Positions 16,444 to 25,600 of a DNA stretch of 64,000 bases are shown piece after piece. Both the position numbers and the translations under genes were made by a program. The notes under the pieces were generated by a model. The model searched no databases, was not told the origin of the DNA, and saw only the letters and a list, made by a program, of their open reading frames with translations. Each line of letters starts with the position of its first letter. Position 1 is the stretch's first letter. This DNA is from Streptomyces parvus (lineage in GTDB: Bacteria; Actinomycetota; Actinomycetes; Streptomycetales; Streptomycetaceae): NCBI RefSeq assembly GCF_014648875.1, contig NZ_BMRY01000015.1:1-64000 (forward strand), in the 5' to 3' direction.

Positions 16444-19263
16444 GTGTCCGTCTTCAACAAGCTCATGCGTGCAGGCGAAGGCAAGATCCTGCGCAAACTG
16501 CACCGCATCGCGGACCAGGTCAGCTCCATCGAAGAGGACTTCGTCAACCTCTCCGACGCCGAGCTGCGGGCGCTCACCGACGAGTACAAGGAACGGTACG
16601 CGGACGGCGAGAGCCTGGACGACCTGCTTCCCGAAGCGTTCGCCACGATCCGCGAGGCCGCCAAGCGAGTCCTCGGGCAGCGCCACTACGACGTACAGAT
16701 CATGGGTGGAGCCGCCCTGCACCTCGGCTATGTGGCCGAGATGAAGACCGGTGAGGGCAAGACCCTCGTCGGCACCCTGCCCACGTATCTGAACGCGCTC
16801 TCCGGCAAGGGCGTGCACCTGATCACGGTCAACGACTACCTCGCCCAGCGTGACTCCGAGCTCATGGGCCGGGTCCACAAGTTCCTGGGTCTGTCCGTCG
16901 GCTGCATCGTCGCCAACATGACCCCGGCCCAGCGCCGCGAGCAGTACGGCTGCGACATCACGTACGGCACGAACAACGAGTTCGGGTTCGACTACCTCCG
17001 CGACAACATGGCGTGGTCCAAGGACGAACTCGTCCAGCGCGGCCACAACTTCGCCGTGGTCGACGAGGTCGACTCGATCCTCGTCGACGAGGCCCGTACG
17101 CCGCTGATCATCTCCGGCCCGGCCGACCAGGCCACCAAGTGGTACGGCGACTTCGCCAAGCTGGTCACGCGCCTCACCAAGGGCGAGGCGGGCAACCAGC
17201 TCAAGGGCATCGAGGAGACCGGCGACTACGAGGTCGACGAGAAGAAGCGGACCGTGGCCATCCATGAGTCCGGCGTCGCCAAGGTCGAGGACTGGCTCGG
17301 CATCGACAACCTCTACGAGTCGGTGAACACCCCGCTCGTCGGCTATCTGAACAACGCCATCAAGGCGAAGGAACTGTTCAAGAAGGACAAGGACTACGTC
17401 GTCATCGACGGCGAAGTCATGATCGTCGACGAGCACACCGGCCGTATCCTCGCCGGCCGCCGCTACAACGAGGGCATGCACCAGGCGATCGAGGCGAAGG
17501 AAGGGGTGGACATCAAGGACGAGAACCAGACCCTCGCCACGATCACCCTGCAGAACTTCTTCCGCCTCTACGACAAGCTCTCCGGCATGACCGGTACGGC
17601 GATGACCGAGGCCGCCGAGTTCCACCAGATCTACAAGCTCGGCGTGGTGCCGATCCCGACGAACCGGCCGATGGTCCGCGCCGACCAGTCGGACCTGATC
17701 TACCGCACCGAGGTCGCGAAGTTCGCCGCGGTCGTCGACGACATCGCCGAGAAGCACGAAAAGGGCCAGCCGATCCTGGTCGGCACCACCTCGGTCGAGA
17801 AGTCCGAGTACCTCTCGCAGCAGCTCTCCAAGCGCGGTGTCCAGCACGAGGTCCTCAACGCCAAGCAGCACGACCGGGAGGCGACGATCGTCGCCCAGGC
17901 GGGCCGCAAGGGCGCCGTCACCGTCGCGACGAACATGGCCGGACGAGGCACCGACATCAAGCTCGGCGGCAACCCGGACGACCTCGCCGAGGCGGAGCTG
18001 CGCCAGCGCGGCCTCGACCCGGTGGACAACGTCGAGGAGTGGGCGGCCGCGCTGCCCGCCGCGCTGGAGGCGGCCGAGCAGGCCGTGAAGGCGGAGTTCG
18101 AAGAGGTCAAGGAGCTCGGCGGGCTCTACGTGCTGGGCACCGAGCGCCACGAGTCGCGCCGTATCGACAACCAGCTGCGCGGCCGTTCCGGCCGTCAGGG
18201 CGACCCGGGCGAGTCCCGTTTCTACCTGTCGCTGGGCGACGACCTGATGCGCCTGTTCAAGGCCCAGATGGTCGAGCGCGTCATGTCGATGGCGAACGTT
18301 CCGGACGACGTCCCGATCGAGAACAAGATGGTCACCCGTGCCATCGCCTCCGCCCAGTCGCAGGTCGAGCAGCAGAACTTCGAGACGCGTAAGAACGTCC
18401 TGAAGTACGACGAGGTGCTCAACCGGCAGCGTGAGGTCATCTACGGCGAGCGCCGCCGCGTTCTGGAGGGCGAGGACCTCCAGGAGCAGATCCGGCACTT
18501 CATGGACGACACGATCGACGACTACATCCGGCAGGAGACCGCCGAGGGCTTCGCCGAGGAGTGGGACCTGGACCGGCTGTGGGGCGCCTTCAAGCAGCTC
18601 TACCCGGTGAAGGTCACCGTCGAGGAACTGGAGGAGGCGGCCGGGGACCTGGCGGGCGTCACCGCCGAGTTCATCGCCGAATCGGTCAAGAACGACATCC
18701 ACGAGCAGTACGAGGAGCGCGAGAACACCCTCGGCTCCGACATCATGCGTGAGCTGGAGCGCCGCGTCGTCCTCTCGGTGCTCGACCGCAAGTGGCGCGA
18801 GCACCTCTACGAGATGGACTACCTCCAGGAGGGCATCGGCCTGCGGGCCATGGCGCAGAAGGACCCGCTGGTCGAGTACCAGCGCGAGGGCTTCGACATG
18901 TTCAACGCCATGATGGAGGGCATCAAGGAGGAGTCCGTCGGCTACCTGTTCAACCTGGAGGTCCAGGTCGAGCAGCAGGTCGAGGAGGTTCCGGTGCAGG
19001 ACGGCGCCGAGCGTCCCTCGCTGGAGAAGGAGGGCGCCGCCGCGGCCCCGCAGATCCGCGCCAAGGGCCTGGAGGCCCCGCAGCGGCCGGACCGGCTCCA
19101 CTTCTCCGCCCCTACGGTGGACGGCGAGGGCGGTGTCGTCGAGGGCGACTTCGCCAACGACGATGCCTCCGGCGCCACGCGGTCGGCCGACGGCATGACG
19201 CGTGCGGAGCGTCGCAAGGCCCAGAAGAGCGGTGGCGGCGGCGGTCGCCGTCGCAAGAAGTAG
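16444..19263 (+). CDS. secA: preprotein translocase ATPase SecA
   Basis: A 939-residue SecA, the motor of Sec-dependent protein export. Walker A MKTGEGKT is at 100-107, the DEAD-type box [14 protein letters not shown] starts near 205, and there are the preprotein-crosslinking and NBD2 regions ([15 protein letters not shown]) and the helical scaffold/wing. The C-terminus is Gly/Arg/Lys-rich ([11 protein letters not shown]) and lacks the zinc-binding CxC..CH SecB-contact motif of proteobacteria. The GTG at 16444 has AAGGAG ten bases upstream (16428-16433) and gives the usual [14 protein letters not shown] start. Confidence 0.97.
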   Translation: MSVFNKLMRAGEGKILRKLHRIADQVSSIEEDFVNLSDAELRALTDEYKERYADGESLDDLLPEAFATIREAAKRVLGQRHYDVQIMGGAALHLGYVAEMKTGEGKTLVGTLPTYLNALSGKGVHLITVNDYLAQRDSELMGRVHKFLGLSVGCIVANMTPAQRREQYGCDITYGTNNEFGFDYLRDNMAWSKDELVQRGHNFAVVDEVDSILVDEARTPLIISGPADQATKWYGDFAKLVTRLTKGEAGNQLKGIEETGDYEVDEKKRTVAIHESGVAKVEDWLGIDNLYESVNTPLVGYLNNAIKAKELFKKDKDYVVIDGEVMIVDEHTGRILAGRRYNEGMHQAIEAKEGVDIKDENQTLATITLQNFFRLYDKLSGMTGTAMTEAAEFHQIYKLGVVPIPTNRPMVRADQSDLIYRTEVAKFAAVVDDIAEKHEKGQPILVGTTSVEKSEYLSQQLSKRGVQHEVLNAKQHDREATIVAQAGRKGAVTVATNMAGRGTDIKLGGNPDDLAEAELRQRGLDPVDNVEEWAAALPAALEAAEQAVKAEFEEVKELGGLYVLGTERHESRRIDNQLRGRSGRQGDPGESRFYLSLGDDLMRLFKAQMVERVMSMANVPDDVPIENKMVTRAIASAQSQVEQQNFETRKNVLKYDEVLNRQREVIYGERRRVLEGEDLQEQIRHFMDDTIDDYIRQETAEGFAEEWDLDRLWGAFKQLYPVKVTVEELEEAAGDLAGVTAEFIAESVKNDIHEQYEERENTLGSDIMRELERRVVLSVLDRKWREHLYEMDYLQEGIGLRAMAQKDPLVEYQREGFDMFNAMMEGIKEESVGYLFNLEVQVEQQVEEVPVQDGAERPSLEKEGAAAAPQIRAKGLEAPQRPDRLHFSAPTVDGEGGVVEGDFANDDASGATRSADGMTRAERRKAQKSGGGGGRRRKK

Positions 19264-19280
19264 CCGTAAGGGTTGTTCCC

Positions 19281-19320
19281 CGGCAGGGGCCGGACGCCGC
19301 TTGGTGTCCGGCCCCTGCCG
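19281..19320 (+). terminator. terminator after secA
   Basis: A perfect 15-bp inverted repeat cggcaggggccggac / gtccggcccctgccg with a 10-base loop lies 17 bases after the secA stop. It can also serve the convergent minus-strand gene that ends at 19332. Confidence 0.8.
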
Positions 19321-19331
19321 CGTTCGCCGGG

Positions 19332-19841
19332 TCACCGGGGGCCCGGGGCACCGGCCGTGAGGCGTTCGCCGCCCAGCTCCACGGCGGCGCAGCGCCAGCG
19401 CTGGTCGGCGCCCTGTTCCAGCCGGAAGGCCATGGCCCGCACCCGGTCGCCCGCGGCGATGCTGGCGAACGCCTCGACCACCCCCGTGGCGGGCTGGGCC
19501 CCTCGGCAGTGGCGGAGGACCGGGCGGCTGCCGTGGGTGGCCCTCAGCGGGGTGCTGGGGGCCAGTTCGGCGAGCTGGTCGTAGGCCTCGCCGATGGTGT
19601 GGCCGAGCATCCAGTGCACCGGGCGCTGGCCGCTGAGGACCGCGAGCAGACGCTCGGCGAACCACTGGTGCGGGCGGAGCGGGCGGTGGGGTTGCGGCCT
19701 GCGGGAGCGCTGCGGAGGTACCGGGCGGGGGCCGTTCGGTGCCGACCGCGGGCCGTTCGACGCCGATCGAGGACCGCTCGGTGCTGATCGGGGGCCGCTC
19801 TGGTCGCGTCGTCCTGCGGGCCTCGTCCTGTCCGTGCTCAT
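19332..19841 (-). CDS. Rv3235-family protein
   Basis: A 169-residue protein of the actinobacterial Rv3235 family, which commonly sits beside secA. The conserved part is residues about 55-169, with RPHQWFAERLLAVLSGQRP, HWMLGHTIGEAYDQLAEL and a C-terminal RWRCAAVELGGERL. The N-terminus is disordered and built from a 7-residue repeat (NGPRSAP-like) encoded by 21-bp tandem units at 19728-19790. Function unknown; the family is small, soluble and possibly a partner of SecA or a translocation factor, judged only from gene neighbourhood. Confidence 0.83.
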   Translation of the reverse strand: MSTDRTRPAGRRDQSGPRSAPSGPRSASNGPRSAPNGPRPVPPQRSRRPQPHRPLRPHQWFAERLLAVLSGQRPVHWMLGHTIGEAYDQLAELAPSTPLRATHGSRPVLRHCRGAQPATGVVEAFASIAAGDRVRAMAFRLEQGADQRWRCAAVELGGERLTAGAPGPR

Positions 19842-20115
19842 GATCCATCGCCCCCGTTGACCGGGCCCGGCTTCTACCGGGCGGTAACTTTTGTTGGGGA
19901 TCTTCTACGGGGGCGGTCGTCAGCGACGCAAGGGGCCTTCTGGCGCCGATCCGGCGCGGGCGGTTTCACCTATCCGTGGCTCGGGCCTTGCGGGGCAAGG
20001 GCGACGGCGGGGGTGACGGGGCGTCGGCCGTGGACGGACGACCCCGGTTGCCGAAACCCGAAAGGGGACGCTCCCACGTATCCTGAGGACGTTTCCCCTA
20101 CGAAAGCGACCTGCC

Positions 20116-20622
20116 ATGCGCGTGTACGTCCCCCTGACCCTCTCCGGTCTCGCAGCGGCGCACGGTGCGGGCGAGGTCGGCCCCGGGCCGCTGACGGCCT
20201 ACGCGGTGACCCCCGGGCTGCGTGAGTGGTACGTCTCCGACGACATCGAGGAGCTGGAGTACGCGGCGCTCAACCGGGCCGCCGCCGCCTCGCTCCGGAT
20301 GATCGCCGGGAGCCCGGACGAGGTGCGCCGCCGGGTCGTCGTCGCCGTCGACGTACCGGACGGGTCCGCCGTCGCCGACCCCGATCACGGGCTGAGCGCG
20401 GCATCGCTCGGCGAGGTGCGGATCGCCGCCGCGCTGCCGCTGGCCAAGGCGGCGGCGGTGCACGTGGACGCCGACGACGCGGAGAAGGACGTGGCCGCGG
20501 CGGCGGCTGCCCTGGGGGCTGCGGACCTCGGCGACGACGACGCGCAGTTCACGGTGGACGGGGCTGAGGACCACGAGCTGCTGTGGTTCGGCGTGCAGGA
20601 GATTCCGCAGCTCATCCGCTGA
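20116..20622 (+). CDS. DUF6912-family protein
   Basis: A 168-residue soluble acidic protein matching the actinobacterial DUF6912 group: MRVYVPLTLSGLAAAHGAGE start, YAVTPGLREWYVSDDIEELE, and a C-terminal HELLWFGVQEIPQLI. No catalytic motif is recognisable. The C-terminal half is rich in Ala and Asp. The start is the ATG at 20116 with a weak GAAAG upstream. The 274-base region between it and the divergent Rv3235-type gene holds a tacc-gggc-ggta inverted repeat near 19875 and no other feature I can support. Confidence 0.8.
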   Translation: MRVYVPLTLSGLAAAHGAGEVGPGPLTAYAVTPGLREWYVSDDIEELEYAALNRAAAASLRMIAGSPDEVRRRVVVAVDVPDGSAVADPDHGLSAASLGEVRIAAALPLAKAAAVHVDADDAEKDVAAAAAALGAADLGDDDAQFTVDGAEDHELLWFGVQEIPQLIR

Positions 20623-20684
20623 GGCGGGTGCCGGGCTCGCGCCGAGCCGGCGGGGCTGTCGGACCCGGCGGGTATTTTCTCTGT

Positions 20685-21371
20685 ATGACTTCCGGGACGA
20701 CACGCACACATCTGGTCTGGGACTGGAACGGCACGCTGCTCGACGACACGCATGCCGTCATCCGGGCGACGAACGCCGCGTTCGCGGAGGTCGAGCTGGC
20801 GCCGATCACGCTGGAGCAGTACCGGGAGATGTACACCATCCCCATACCCCGGTTCTACGAGCGGTTCCTGGGCCGGCTGCCCACGGAGGCCGAGTGGGAG
20901 CGGATGGACGGTGTCTTCCACCGGTACTACACGGAGCAGCGGGCGGCCTGTGGGCTCACCGCCGGGGCGGAGGAGCTGCTGCACGCATGGCAGCGGGCCG
21001 GGCGCAGCCAGTCGCTCCTGAGCATGTACGGGCATGAGCAGCTGGTGCCGGTGGTGCGGGGGTACGGGATCGAGCCGCGGTTCGTCCGCGTCGAGGGGCG
21101 TACGGGGCCGTCCGGCGGGAGCAAGGCGCTGCACATGGAGCGGCACTTTGCCGCGCTGGGCGGGGCGGGCGGCGTGGACGGGTTCTCGCCCGAGAACGTG
21201 GTGGTCATCGGGGACGCGCTGGACGATGCGGTGGCGGCGGCGCATGTGGGGGCGCGGGCGGTGCTGTACACCGGGGGGTCGCACAGCCGGAGCAGTCTGG
21301 AGGGGGCGGGGGTGCCGGTCGTGGACAGCCTGGGGGAGGCCGTGGCGTTGGCGGAGACATTTGGCGCGTAG
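20685..21371 (+). CDS. HAD-superfamily hydrolase
   Basis: A 228-residue HAD hydrolase of the phosphoglycolate-phosphatase-like group. Motif I is WDWNGTLLDD with nucleophile Asp13; the second position that is usually the acid/base Asp (DxD) is Asn15 here. A cap domain follows, then a Lys in the GGSKALH segment (motif III) and motif IV VVVIGDALDDAVAA. The substrate is unknown. ATG 20685 gives the normal N-terminus. It is followed by a repeat-rich convergent intergenic region. Confidence 0.85.
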   Translation: MTSGTTRTHLVWDWNGTLLDDTHAVIRATNAAFAEVELAPITLEQYREMYTIPIPRFYERFLGRLPTEAEWERMDGVFHRYYTEQRAACGLTAGAEELLHAWQRAGRSQSLLSMYGHEQLVPVVRGYGIEPRFVRVEGRTGPSGGSKALHMERHFAALGGAGGVDGFSPENVVVIGDALDDAVAAAHVGARAVLYTGGSHSRSSLEGAGVPVVDSLGEAVALAETFGA

Positions 21372-21422
21372 CGGGTGCGGGGTGAGGTGGTGCGGGTTTC
21401 GGGGCGCTGCCCCGGGCCCCGG

Positions 21423-21633
21423 TCCTCAAACGCCGGACGGGCTGGAAAGGATGCCCTCAAGCGCCGGGCGGGCTGGGAGTGTGCCCGGGCAGGTGGAGTG
21501 CCCCTGCGGGCCGGGGTGTGGCTGAGCTGAAGGATGTCCTCAAACGCCGGACGGGCTGGATGGTGTGCCGGGCGGGCTGGAAGGTGCGGCGCTTCGCGGG
21601 GGAAAGATCTCCTCAATCGCCCGACGGGCTTGA
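21423..21633. repeat. dispersed/tandem copies of a 25-bp Streptomyces intergenic repeat (array 1)
   Basis: Copies of the unit cctcaa-n-cgccggacgggctgg occur at 21423-21447, 21454-21477 and 21536-21560, with a partial one near 21565-21582 and a diverged, more palindromic one at 21609-21633. They fill the junction between the convergent HAD and PfpI genes; the last copy contains the PfpI stop codon. The same unit forms array 2 at 27716-27836. Each unit can fold through gcc/ggc pairing, so a terminator role is possible. Confidence 0.85.
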
Positions 21634-22179
21634 GCGGAGCACCCTCAGGAACTCTCTCATCCATGCTGCGTGGTCCGGCCAGGCTCTCGACGAGACCAAG
21701 GGGCCGTCCGTCACCGCCTCCGCGTCCTGGAACGTTGCGCCCGCGCTCTGCATGTCCGGTTCCAGGGCCGGGTACGCCGTGACCGCGCGGCCGCTGAGGT
21801 GGCCGGTGGCGGCGGTGATCAGGGGCCCGTGGCAGATCTGGGCCACCGGGCGGTCCGCCGAGAAGAAGGCGCCGACGATCTTCCGCAGCTCCGCGTTGTT
21901 GCGGAGGTACTCGGGGGCCCGGCCGCCGGGGATCACCAGGGCGATGTACGCCCCGGGGTCGACCTCGGAGAAGGACAGGTCGGCGGGCCAGGTGTAGCCG
22001 GGCTTCTCCGTGTACGTGTCGAAGCCGGGCTCGAAGTCATGGACCACGAAGCGCAGCGTCTTGCGCTCGGGGGCCGCGATGTCGACCTCGTACCCCTCCT
22101 CCAGCAGCCGCTGGTACGGGTAGAGCACTTCGAGCGACTCGGCGGCGTCGCCGGTGACGATGAGGATCTTCTGCGGCAT
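21613..22179 (-). CDS. DJ-1/PfpI-family protein
   Basis: A 188-residue class I glutamine amidotransferase-like protein of the DJ-1/PfpI superfamily. It shows KILIVTGDAAESLE with the conserved Glu14, and the nucleophile elbow AQICHGPLITAATG with Cys116 and His117. Family members act as proteases, glyoxalase-like deglycases or chaperones; the exact reaction is unknown. ATG 22179 has AGGAG six bases upstream; the longer in-frame reading adds 29 unlikely residues. The last codons (SPSGD and stop) come from a copy of the intergenic repeat, so the C-terminus has been overrun by the repeat. Confidence 0.86.
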   Translation of the reverse strand: MPQKILIVTGDAAESLEVLYPYQRLLEEGYEVDIAAPERKTLRFVVHDFEPGFDTYTEKPGYTWPADLSFSEVDPGAYIALVIPGGRAPEYLRNNAELRKIVGAFFSADRPVAQICHGPLITAATGHLSGRAVTAYPALEPDMQSAGATFQDAEAVTDGPLVSSRAWPDHAAWMREFLRVLRSSPSGD

Positions 22180-22633
22180 GGCGGACTCCTCGGGGGCGAT
22201 CGGCCCCGGCAGGTCGGGTCGGGTCGGCTCGTGGGTCCGCCGGGGCCTGGTTCGGGCGTTCTCCACAGATTGCCCCGGTTCCGGGGGTTCGCCAAGGCGG
22301 CGCGGCGCACTGTCCAGAGTGTCAAAGTTCGCGGGGTTCTTTTGTACACAAGCAGCTCATGACGCGGTGGGGTGCGGGAGAGATAGCCTGGTGCCGTGAT
22401 CAGCGCGATACGCCTCGGGGGCAGCGAAGCCCCCGGCCGCCGCCCGGAGTGCCACAGCACCCGGGCGATCCGCGATCTCCCGACTCCGGACCGGCCGTCA
22501 AAAATGGCCCATGTGGTCCCGGGGAACTCCCGAAGCGGCATAGCGTCGACCCAGACCGGAAACCCCGCGTCGTGGCGGTACGTCGCTTTTCTCACCTACG
22601 TCACGCAACGGCGCGCGACAGGAGCCAGAGGAC
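22180..22633. other. 454-base divergent intergenic region, PfpI gene / NAD-glutamate dehydrogenase
   Basis: No supported gene lies here; open frames on both strands lack coding character and family similarity I recognise. A possible promoter for the dehydrogenase is atgacg (22359-22364) with tagcct (22384-22389), 19 bases apart. An AT-richer stretch with the 6-bp palindrome tgtaca lies near 22343. The PfpI ribosome binding site is at its left end and that of the dehydrogenase at its right end. Confidence 0.4.
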
Positions 22634-25600
22634 ATGCAGACCAAGCTGGACGAAGCCAAGGCCGAGCTGCTCGCAGGGGCCGCCAAGGTAGCTGACAACG
22701 GTCCGGGCGGTGGTGTCGGTGGCCCGGGAGGTGCCCCCCGGGCGCGGGTCTCCGCCGCCGGGGCCGACGCGAGCGCCTCCGCCGGCCAGTACACGGTGCT
22801 CGCGTACCTCCAGCGCTACTACCTGCATACGGCTCCGGAAGACCTCAGCGGCCGTGACCCGGTCGACGTCTTCGGCGCCGCCGCCTCGCACTACCGGCTG
22901 GCCGAGAACCGTCCGCAGGGCACCGCGAACGTCCGGGTGCACACCCCGACCGTCGAGGAGAACGGCTGGGCCTGCAGCCACTCCGTCGTCGAGGTCGTCA
23001 CCGACGACATGCCCTTCCTCGTGGACTCCGTCACCAACGAGCTGTCCCGGCAGGACCGCGGCATCCACCTCGTGATCCACCCGCAGGTCACCGTCCGCCG
23101 CGATGTCACCGGCAAGCTCATCGAGGTCCTCTCCGGCGGCCCCGGCACCCCGAAGGCCTCCCAGAGCCGGAAGAAGTCCAAGGGCGAGAAGGACCAGAAG
23201 AGCGAGCTGCCGCACGACGCGCTCGTCGAGTCCTGGATCCACGTCGAGATCGACCGCGAGACCGACCGCGCCGACCTCCAGCAGATCACCGCCGACCTGC
23301 TGCGCGTCCTGTCCGACGTACGGGAGACCGTCGAGGACTGGGGGAAGATGCGCGACGCCGCCCTCCGGATCGCCGACGACCTGCCGGGCGAGCCGCTCGA
23401 CGACCTCGCCGACGAGGAGGTCGAGGAGGCTCGCGAGCTGCTGCGCTGGCTGGCCGCCGACCACTTCACGTTCCTCGGCTACCGCGAGTACGAGCTGAAG
23501 GACAGCGACGCGCTCGCCGCCGTACCCGGCACCGGGCTCGGCATCCTGCGCTCCGACCCGCAGCACAGCGCGGACGAGGCCCACCCGGTCAGCCCGTCCT
23601 TCGACCGGCTGCCCGCCGACGTCCGCGCCAAGGCCCGCGAGCACAAGCTCCTCGTCCTGACCAAGGCCAACAGCCGGGCCACCGTGCACCGCCCCAGCTA
23701 CCTCGACTACGTCGGCGTGAAGAAGTTCGACGCCAAGGGCAACGTCGTCGGCGAGCGGCGCTTCCTCGGCCTGTTCTCCTCCGCCGCCTACACCGAGTCC
23801 GTGCGCCGGGTGCCCGTCATCCGCCGCAAGGTCGCCGAGGTCGTCGAGGGCGCCGGCTTCTCGTACAACAGCCACGACGGGCGCGACCTGCTCCAGATCC
23901 TGGAGACCTACCCGCGCGACGAGCTGTTCCAGACGCCCGTCGACCAGCTCCGCGCCATCGCGACCTCCGTCCTCTACCTCCAGGAGCGCCGCCGGCTGCG
24001 GCTCTACCTGCGCCAGGACGAGTACGGACGCTACTACTCCGCGATCGTCTACCTCCCGCGCGACCGCTACACCACCGGCGTGCGCCTGCGGCTGATCGAC
24101 ATCCTCAAGGAGGAGCTCGGTGGCACCAGCGTCGACTTCACCGCCTGGAACACCGAGTCGATCCTCTCCCGGCTGCACTTCGTCATCCGGGTCCCCGCCG
24201 GCACCGAGCTGCCGCACCTGACCGACGCCGACGCCGACCGGATCGAGGCCCGCCTCGTCGAGGCCGCCCGCTCCTGGGCCGACGGCTTCGGAGAGGCGCT
24301 CACCGCCGAGCTGGGCGAGGAGCGCGCCGCCGAACTCAACCGCCAGTACGGCCACTCGTTCCCCGAGGGCTACAAGGCCGACCACTCGCCGCGCGCCGCC
24401 GTGTCCGACCTGGTCCACCTCGAAACCCTCCGGGAGGGTGAGAAGGACTTCGCCCTCAGCCTGTACGAGCCCGTCGGCGCGGGCCCCGGCGAGCGCCGCT
24501 TCAAGATCTACCGGACCGGCGAGCAGGTCTCCCTCTCCGCCGTCCTCCCCGCCCTCCAGCAGCTCGGTGTCGAGGTCGTCGACGAGCGGCCGTACGAGCT
24601 GCGCTGCGCGGACCGCACCCACGCCTGGATCTACGACTTCGGGCTGCGGATGCCCCTGGTCAACGGCAACGGCGGCTACCTGGCCGACGACGCCCGCGCC
24701 CGCTTCCAGGAGGCCTTCGCCGCCGTCTGGAAGGGCGAGGCGGAGAACGACGGCTTCAACGCGCTGGTGCTCGGCGCCGGGCTGAACTGGCGCCAGGCCA
24801 TGGTCCTGCGCGCCTACGCGAAGTACCTGCGGCAGGCCGGTTCGACCTTCAGCCAGGACTACATGGAGTCCACGCTCCGCAACAACGTCCACACCACCCG
24901 GCTGCTCGTCTCGCTCTTCGAGGCCCGCATGTCGCCCGGCCGTCAGAGTGCCGGAACCGAGCTGACCGACGGGCTCCTGGAGGAGCTGGACGGGGCCCTG
25001 GACCAAGTCGCCTCGCTCGACGAGGACCGGATCCTGCGGTCCTTCCTCACCGTCATCAAGGCCACCCTGCGCACCAACTTCTTCCAGCACACGGAGGACG
25101 GCACGCCGCACTCCTACGTGTCGATGAAGTTCGACCCGCAGGCCATCCCGGATCTGCCCGCGCCCCGGCCGGCGTACGAGATCTGGGTCTACTCGCCGCG
25201 CGTGGAGGGCGTCCACCTGCGCTTCGGCAAGGTCGCCCGAGGCGGGCTGCGCTGGTCGGACCGGCGTGAGGACTTCCGTACGGAGATCCTCGGACTGGTC
25301 AAGGCGCAGATGGTGAAGAACACCGTCATCGTGCCCGTCGGCGCCAAGGGCGGCTTCGTCGCCAAGCAGCTCCCGGACCCGTCCGTCGACCGCGACGCCT
25401 GGTTCGCCGAGGGCATCGCCGCCTACCGCACCTTCATCTCCGCGCTGCTCGACATCACCGACAACATGGTCGCCGGCGAGGTCGTGCCGCCCACCGACGT
25501 CGTCCGCCACGACGAGGACGACACCTACCTCGTCGTCGCCGCCGACAAGGGCACCGCGAGCTTCTCCGACATCGCCAACGAGGTCGCCGTCGCGTACGGC

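Noticed and set aside
22396-22695. Small plus-strand open frames upstream of the glutamate dehydrogenase
   Set aside because: No ribosome binding site, no recognisable family, and they overlap the start of the large gene in another frame.
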